From Acidimicrobiaceae bacterium (GTDB lineage: Bacteria > Actinomycetota > Acidimicrobiia > Acidimicrobiales > Ilumatobacteraceae), in contig VFMC01000104.1 of assembly GCA_006515795.1 (NCBI GenBank), forward strand, positions 1 to 19,336: a DNA stretch of 19,336 nucleotides, read 5' to 3'. Position 1 is the stretch's first letter. Each line of letters begins with the position of its first letter. Below are positions 13,298 to 19,336 of the stretch, one piece after another. The notes beneath the pieces were generated by a model. That model ran no database searches. It worked only from the letters and a program-made list of their open reading frames with translations, and had not been told where the DNA came from. The position numbers and the translations under genes are program-made.

Positions 13298-14619
13298 AGC
13301 GCTTCCGGCTCCTGTAGAAGTTGATCGATGCTGGCGAGGAACAGCCCGCCGACGCGGCCGTCACTCACCCGGTGATCGGCGGCCAGGGTCGCGTGCACGA
13401 CGCGGTGCACGACCAGTGCGCCATCGGTGACCCATGGTTCGTCGCGCACGGCGCCGAACCCGACGATCGCCACCTGGGGCGGGAAGATCACTCCGGTCAC
13501 CTCGTCGACACCGCCATCTCCGAGGTTGGTCGTGCTGATCGTGGCGCCCGTGGTGTCCGACGCGCGCAAGTGGCCGGTGCGGGCACGGGCAACGAGATGG
13601 CGCAGCTCGGCCATCAGCGCGGGGAGGGTGAGCTCGTCGGCGTTTGCGAGCGACGGGGTGAGCAGGCCGCCGTCGCGCAGGGCCACGGCGACGCCTAGGT
13701 TCACATGCTCGGCGGGTTCGAAGTGGTCGTCGACCCAGAAGCCGTTCACATCTTCCGAACGAGACGCGGCAACCGCGACGGCGCGCATCAGCAGCGCGGC
13801 CGGCAGGATGCGGGATTCCGCCGCGGCCTCGGCGTTGTGGTGGTCCAGCCATGTGAGCGCCATTTCCATGCTGATGCGTTGGCGTAGGTGGTACTGCGGG
13901 ATGGTCTGCCACGACTTCGTCATCAAGGCTCCGATGGCGCGCCGACGCTTCAGCAGCCGCTCGGGCTTGGCCGCGGTTGCGACGTTCACCGGCAGCCGTT
14001 CGGGCGCGCCGAGAACGTCGGCGCCAACGACGTTGCCGTCGGGGCCGGTGCCTGAGAGCCCCGACAGGTCGATGTCGCGTTCGCGGGCCAGCCGCCGCGC
14101 CCGGGGCGACGCCCGGTGGGCGCGATGGGCGACGGAGGCTGCAGGCGGGGGAGCAGCTCGATGCTCCGCCGCTCGTTCGACGTCGTCACGGTGAACCCTG
14201 CCGAAGGCGTCGGTCGGATGCACCTCGGTGAGGTCGACGTGCAGGTCTTCGGCGAGGCGGCGGATCATCGGCGAGATCACGTGTGGGCGAGGTTCCTCCG
14301 CGTGAACAGCTAGCGGCCGTGGTTCGACGACCGCCACCGGCGCCGCCGCGGGTGTCTTCACGGGACCTGCCACCGGTGCCGCATCCGGGGGCAGCAGCAG
14401 GGCCAGCACGGTTCCTACGGGCACCTTGCGGCCCACGGGAACCACGAGCTCGTCGACCACACCGTCATCGAACACCTCGATGTCAAGGTCTGACTTCTCT
14501 GTCTCCACCACGGCCACGATCGCGCCGCGCTGCACCCGGTCTCCGGGCTGCACCAACCACTCGACGATGGTGCCTTCCTCCATGTCGGCGCCGAGCGAGG
14601 GCATGCGAAACTCGCGCAT
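13294..14619 (-). CDS. 2-oxoacid dehydrogenase E2 (lipoyl acyltransferase)
   Basis: The product has 441 residues. The N-terminal lipoyl domain (about 1-77) carries the lipoylation site ETEKSD (Lys42). Two peripheral-subunit-binding-like segments follow, at about 113-150 (ISPMIRRLAEDLHVDL) and 169-205 (ASPRARRLARERDIDL). The acyltransferase domain (about 220-441) has the catalytic DHRVSDG near its end. E2 transfers the acyl group made by E1 from lipoyl-Lys to an acceptor, normally CoA. The ATG at 14619 has AAGGGG upstream; a GTG at 14625 overlapping the E1beta stop is an alternative. The stop overlaps the ACP start, so the ACP is coupled to E2. Two subunit-binding segments are more than the usual one. 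No E3 gene is in the window. Confidence 0.92.
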   Translation of the reverse strand: MREFRMPSLGADMEEGTIVEWLVQPGDRVQRGAIVAVVETEKSDLDIEVFDDGVVDELVVPVGRKVPVGTVLALLLPPDAAPVAGPVKTPAAAPVAVVEPRPLAVHAEEPRPHVISPMIRRLAEDLHVDLTEVHPTDAFGRVHRDDVERAAEHRAAPPPAASVAHRAHRASPRARRLARERDIDLSGLSGTGPDGNVVGADVLGAPERLPVNVATAAKPERLLKRRRAIGALMTKSWQTIPQYHLRQRISMEMALTWLDHHNAEAAAESRILPAALLMRAVAVAASRSEDVNGFWVDDHFEPAEHVNLGVAVALRDGGLLTPSLANADELTLPALMAELRHLVARARTGHLRASDTTGATISTTNLGDGGVDEVTGVIFPPQVAIVGFGAVRDEPWVTDGALVVHRVVHATLAADHRVSDGRVGGLFLASIDQLLQEPEAL

Positions 14620-14621
14620 CG

Positions 14622-15611
14622 TCACGCCCCTTCTCCCAGCGTCCGCCGAACGGCGTGCACGATCTTGTCGACATCTGGCAGGGCTGCGTCCTCGAGGTGC
14701 TTGGCGTACGGGATCGGCACCTCGGCCGAGCACACCCTGGCCACTGGTCCGTCGAGATCCCAGAAGGCTTGCTCGACGATGCGGGTGGTGATCTCTGCCG
14801 CGAGGCTGCCGGTGCGCCAGCCCTCATCGACGACGACGACGCGGTGAGTGTTGGCTACCGACGCCATGATCGTGGCGTCGTCGAGCGGACGAAGGACGCG
14901 TAGATCCACGACCTCGGCGTCGATGTCCTCGGAGGCGAGCTGTTCTGCAGCAGCGATCGTCTTGTGCAGCGACCCGCCGTAGGTGATGAGGGTGACATCG
15001 CTGCCATGGCGGCGCACCGCCGCCGAGCGGATGTCCACCACCGGTGGCGGATCGTCGATCTCGGCCTCGCTGTTGTAGAGGGCTGCGTTCTCGAAGATCA
15101 GCACCGGGTCGGGATCCTGCAACGCAGGCCACAGCATCGCGCGGGCGTCCTCCACCACGCCCGGCGCCAGCACGGTGAGTCCGGGGATGTGCGCGTACCA
15201 ACCCTCCAGGCTGTGGCTGTGCTGCGCAGCGAGCTGGCGACCGGCGCCCGTGGCCATGCGGATCACCAGCGGTACCCCCAATTGACCGCCCGACATGTGC
15301 CGCAGCGTTGCTGCGTTGTTCATGATCTGGTCCAGTGCGAGCAGGCTGAAGTTGACGGTCATGATCTCGACGATCGGCCGCATGCCCTCGATGGCAGCAC
15401 CGATGCCGGCGCCGACGAAGCCCGATTCCGACAGCGGCGTGTCGCGGATGCGTGACGGTCCGAACTCGTCGAGCAGGCCCTTGCTCACCGCGAAGCAGCC
15501 GCCGTAGGCGCCGACGTCTTCACCCATCAGGAACACCCGCTCGTCGCGCAGCATCGCCTCGCGGATGGCCTGCCGGCACGCCTCGCGGTAGGTCATCGTC
15601 ACCCGACTCAT
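14622..15611 (-). CDS. 2-oxoacid dehydrogenase E1 beta subunit
   Basis: The 329-residue product has the transketolase-like pyrimidine-binding domain from near the N-terminus (TYREACRQAIREAM, then VFLMGEDVGAYGG) and the C-terminal domain with LITYGGSLHKTIAAAEQL and VVDLRVLRPLD. IRDTPLSESGFVGAGIGAA is typical of PdhB/AcoB-type E1beta. It pairs with E1alpha to decarboxylate a 2-oxoacid or acetoin on thiamine diphosphate and pass the acyl unit to E2. The ATG overlaps the E1alpha stop (ATGA). The frame is open to 16091, but that extension is the shadow of E1alpha. Sequence alone does not separate pyruvate, branched-chain or acetoin substrates. Confidence 0.92.
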   Translation of the reverse strand: MSRVTMTYREACRQAIREAMLRDERVFLMGEDVGAYGGCFAVSKGLLDEFGPSRIRDTPLSESGFVGAGIGAAIEGMRPIVEIMTVNFSLLALDQIMNNAATLRHMSGGQLGVPLVIRMATGAGRQLAAQHSHSLEGWYAHIPGLTVLAPGVVEDARAMLWPALQDPDPVLIFENAALYNSEAEIDDPPPVVDIRSAAVRRHGSDVTLITYGGSLHKTIAAAEQLASEDIDAEVVDLRVLRPLDDATIMASVANTHRVVVVDEGWRTGSLAAEITTRIVEQAFWDLDGPVARVCSAEVPIPYAKHLEDAALPDVDKIVHAVRRTLGEGA

Positions 15612-16620
15612 CGGGTCGCCTCCGCATGAACGAAGCGGGTCAGGTCGTCGACGGGCTCCAGCTCGCCCGTCTCGGCCATGGCCACCGCGGCATCCACGGT
15701 CTCCGTCACCGCCAGCTCCATCTGCGCCAGCGCATCGTCGTCGAGGTCGCCCGCCGCCCGCAGTCGGTCGGCAAGAAGGGTGATCGGATCGTGCTCGCGC
15801 CACGCGGCCACTTCCTGCTTGTCGCGGTAGAGCTCGGGGTCGTACATCGAGTGGGCGCGAAACCGGTAGGTCATCAGCTCCACGAACACGGGTCCGCTCT
15901 CGCGGGCGATCGCGACCGCGCCGCGCACCCCCTGTTCCACGGCCTCCACGTCCATTCCGTCGATCCGATATGCAGGAACGCCGTACGTCGACGCCTTCAG
16001 CGACAGGTCGGTCTGTGCCTCGCTGCGCTCGACGGCGGTTCCCATCGCGTACGAGTTGTTCTCGCACAAGAACACGACCGGCAGCTTCCACAGCGAAGCC
16101 AGGTTCATCGACTCGTGAAACTCTCCCTCAGCCACCGCGCCCTCGCCGAAGAAGCAGGCGGCCACTGAACCGGTGCGCTGCATCCGCGACGCCAGTCCTA
16201 CGCCCACGGCCATCGGTAGGTGCCCGGCCACGATCGCGTTGCCCCCGAGCAGGCCGTGTGACACGTCGAACAGGTGCATCGAGCCACCACGACCGCGGCT
16301 GCACCCATTGACCTTGCCGAACATCTCGGCCATCACCGCACCGGGATCCACCCCACGGGCCAGGGCATGGCCGTGCTCTCGGTAGGTGGCGAGCACCACG
16401 TCGCGCGGTTCGAGCGACTGCATCGCACCGACCGCCACTGCCTCCTCCCCGATGTACAGGTGCAGGAAGCCGCGAATCTTGGCGGCCTGGTACAGCTCGA
16501 CGCAGCGCTCCTCGAAACGGCGCACGAGCATCATCTGCTGCAACAACGCCCGCCGGTGTTCGGCCGTGCCGACGGTCAGCGGCTCGGAGTGAGTGCGCGG
16601 CGGGTGCTTGATCGCCTCGT

Positions 16621-16624
<4 letters not shown>
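15608..16624 (-). CDS. 2-oxoacid dehydrogenase E1 alpha subunit
   Basis: The 338-residue product begins at a GTG that overlaps the stop of the acetate-CoA ligase gene (GTGA). It has MMLVRRFEERCVELY and GFLHLYIGEEAVAVGAM at the start, GRGGSMHLFD in the middle, and the thiamine diphosphate/Mg2+ motif GEGAVAEGEF...NLASLWKLPVVFLCENN. The motif has Glu where Asp is usual (GDG), a modest departure. EAQTDLSLKASTYGVPAYRIDGMD and FRAHSMYD follow as in PdhA/AcoA. It supplies the decarboxylating half-site with E1beta. Length and motifs are complete, so it should be functional. Confidence 0.92.
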
Positions 16625-18277
<1,653 letters not shown>

Positions 18278-18342
18278 GGTCGTTGCACCGTCCACGCCCA
18301 TCACGGTCGCGCCGGCCAGCGAAGGCCGACCAGAGGCGTAAG

Positions 18343-18372
18343 CCCCGGACTCGGCATGGGCCGAGTCCGGGG
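18343..18372 (-). terminator. Strong hairpin terminator after the spondin-like gene
   Basis: CCCCGGACTCGGC pairs with GCCGAGTCCGGGG over 13 perfect base pairs around the 4-nt loop ATGG. It begins 6 bp after the stop of the spondin-like reading and lies before the acetate-CoA ligase start. There is no T-tract, as is common for actinobacterial hairpins. Confidence 0.75.
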
Positions 18373-18378
18373 GTGTGG

Positions 18379-19043
18379 TCAGCCCACCCGGGTGATCTCG
18401 ATGGTGCCGACCGGACCGGTCCAGCCGTGTACAGCAGGCACGAGGTTGGCCACGCCGGATTGGAGAGGCCGGTACCGCCTTGAGCGCCGAAGCCGGTGAG
18501 CTCCGCACAGGGCGGCACCAGATCGGCCCACGCCTCGGTGTTGGTCTCGGTTCCGGCATCGTATGCAGCCAGATCCTTGGTCACGGTGTGGCCCATGCCG
18601 CGGGGGAGTTTGATCGAATCGACGCCGGTGAAGCCGTCGTTGGTGCAGATCAACATCGCCGCGATGGACAGCTTGCCGTCGCGAGGTGCGGTGATCTCGA
18701 AGGTCACCGAGCTACCAGGTCCGATCGGCGGCGGGCCGGTAGGCGCGGGCGCGACCACCCAGTCGTGGACGAATGGGCTTGCCGCGAAGGCACCGGTCGC
18801 GGCCGCCAGGTTTCCGTTCTCGGCGATCTCTTGAACGGCCACGGAGGCCGAGTTCCCTGTGGAGAACAGGTCGAAGTGCTTGTTGTGGGTTGCCGCCGCC
18901 GGCGGTGTGAACCACTGCCCAGTGGTGCTGTTGGTCACGGTGACCCGGTAGGTGGCAACGTGGTCCGGCCCGTCAGCCCCGGCGGAGCTGGCCAGCCCCG
19001 ACACGCTCAGAATGGCTGCCAGCGAGATGATTGCTCGTCGCAT
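18379..19043 (-). pseudogene. Spondin-domain-like secreted protein, frame broken near the 3' end
   Basis: The ATG at 19043 follows AAGGAGG and opens a signal peptide (MRRAIISLAAILSVSGLASSAGA). The domain resembles bacterial spondin-like proteins: HVATYRVTVTNSTTGQWFTPP, then FEITAPRDGKLSIAAMLICTNDGFTGVD and EAWADLVPPCAELTGFG. After GGTGLSNPA the frame changes into filler that runs on to 18054. Another frame supplies the expected end, NLVPAVHGWTGPVGTIEITR, stopping at 18379 just before the terminator. About 15-20 residues seem to be missing at the joint (about 18446-18457). The function of such proteins in bacteria is unclear; surface or matrix binding is guessed from the eukaryotic domain. Confidence 0.78.
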
Positions 19044-19187
19044 GATGTTCCTCCTTGTCCCCGGCACGTTGCCGGTTAGGAAGGACAGTGTTCGATCGGG
19101 ATGACGCACCCGGAACAGACGGCGAAACTTTCCGGAAACTCGGTCCGAGCGACGGTGGCGAGGCTCCGTAGGTCGCGTGCCTGGTTG

Positions 19188-19336
19188 TCAATCGAGGAGG
19201 CTGCGAAGCATCCAGGCGGTCTTCTCGTGGACCTGCATTCGTTGGGTGAGAAGGTCGGCGGTCGGTTCGTCGTGGGCCTTCTCGACAGCTGGGAAAACCG
19301 AGCGGGCGGTTCGGGCGACTGTTTCCTGGCCCTTGA
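19188..19336 (-). CDS. Dps-family ferritin-like protein, C-terminal end only
   Basis: The window cuts the gene, and only about the last 49 residues are present. They read GQETVARTARSVFPAVEKAH, then DEPTADLLTQRMQVHEKTAW, then MLRSLLD and a stop at 19188. The HEKTAWMLRSLL ending is characteristic of one Dps branch (DNA-binding protein from starved cells), which stores iron in a 12-mer and detoxifies peroxide. The ferroxidase residues lie in the missing part. The 144 bp between this stop and the spondin-like start hold no gene. Confidence 0.82.
   Translation of the reverse strand, partial: KGQETVARTARSVFPAVEKAHDEPTADLLTQRMQVHEKTAWMLRSLLD

Overview
This is a high-GC window with dense genes on both strands, many GTG starts and stop/start overlaps of the GTGA or ATGA type. 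It looks chromosomal and actinobacterial. The gene content (PCu(A)C, SCO1, PhoX-like protein, DUF1918, TerC, AcsA, a Dps of the HEKTAWMLR type) would fit an environmental actinobacterium such as a member of Acidimicrobiia, but the lineage is an inference and nothing here proves it.

Positions 1-6.5 kb hold a copper and cytochrome-oxidase-maturation neighbourhood. It has a PCu(A)C chaperone and a TlpA-like thioredoxin (+), a SCO1 protein and a cupredoxin-like lipoprotein (-), a second cupredoxin-like lipoprotein (+), an anti-sigma factor (-) divergent from an ECF sigma factor (+), a broken membrane-protein gene (-) and a secreted Asp/His/Gly-rich protein (+). The main result of this analysis is that five transcription units here share one promoter-like motif, GGAAC-N17-CGAC, always with a spacer of exactly 17 bp. 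The units are PCu(A)C-tlpA, sco1-cupredoxin, cupredoxin 2, the anti-sigma gene and the membrane protein. This is most simply read as a compact regulon of the adjacent ECF sigma factor, with the anti-sigma gene as a feedback member. The same site moves the anti-sigma start from the ATG at 4180 to a probably leaderless GTG at 4159.

Positions 6.5-13 kb hold a PhoX/DUF839-type secreted protein (-), a frameshifted sulfide:quinone-oxidoreductase-like flavoprotein (+), a conserved hypothetical protein (+), and a minus-strand run of TerC, an AhpD-like protein, DUF1905, DUF1918 and a CBS-domain protein. TerC is preceded by a recognisable yybP-ykoY (Mn2+) riboswitch whose P1 stem competes with a downstream hairpin. 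The AhpD-like gene has an 18-bp palindrome of the CsoR/CstR operator type over its probable -10 box.

Positions 13-18.3 kb hold one tightly overlapped minus-strand operon: acetate-CoA ligase, 2-oxoacid dehydrogenase E1alpha, E1beta, lipoyl E2 and an acyl carrier protein. The first and last genes are damaged by internal frame-shifting deletions, while E1alpha, E1beta and E2 are open. A spondin-like secreted protein (also damaged, followed by a strong hairpin terminator) and the C-terminal end of a Dps protein close the window.

Five genes in 19 kb have clearly broken frames: an 11-bp near-repeat, a roughly 2-nt loss and three larger internal losses. Either the locus is decaying or the assembly has lost short stretches. 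Mapping of raw reads would decide between these.
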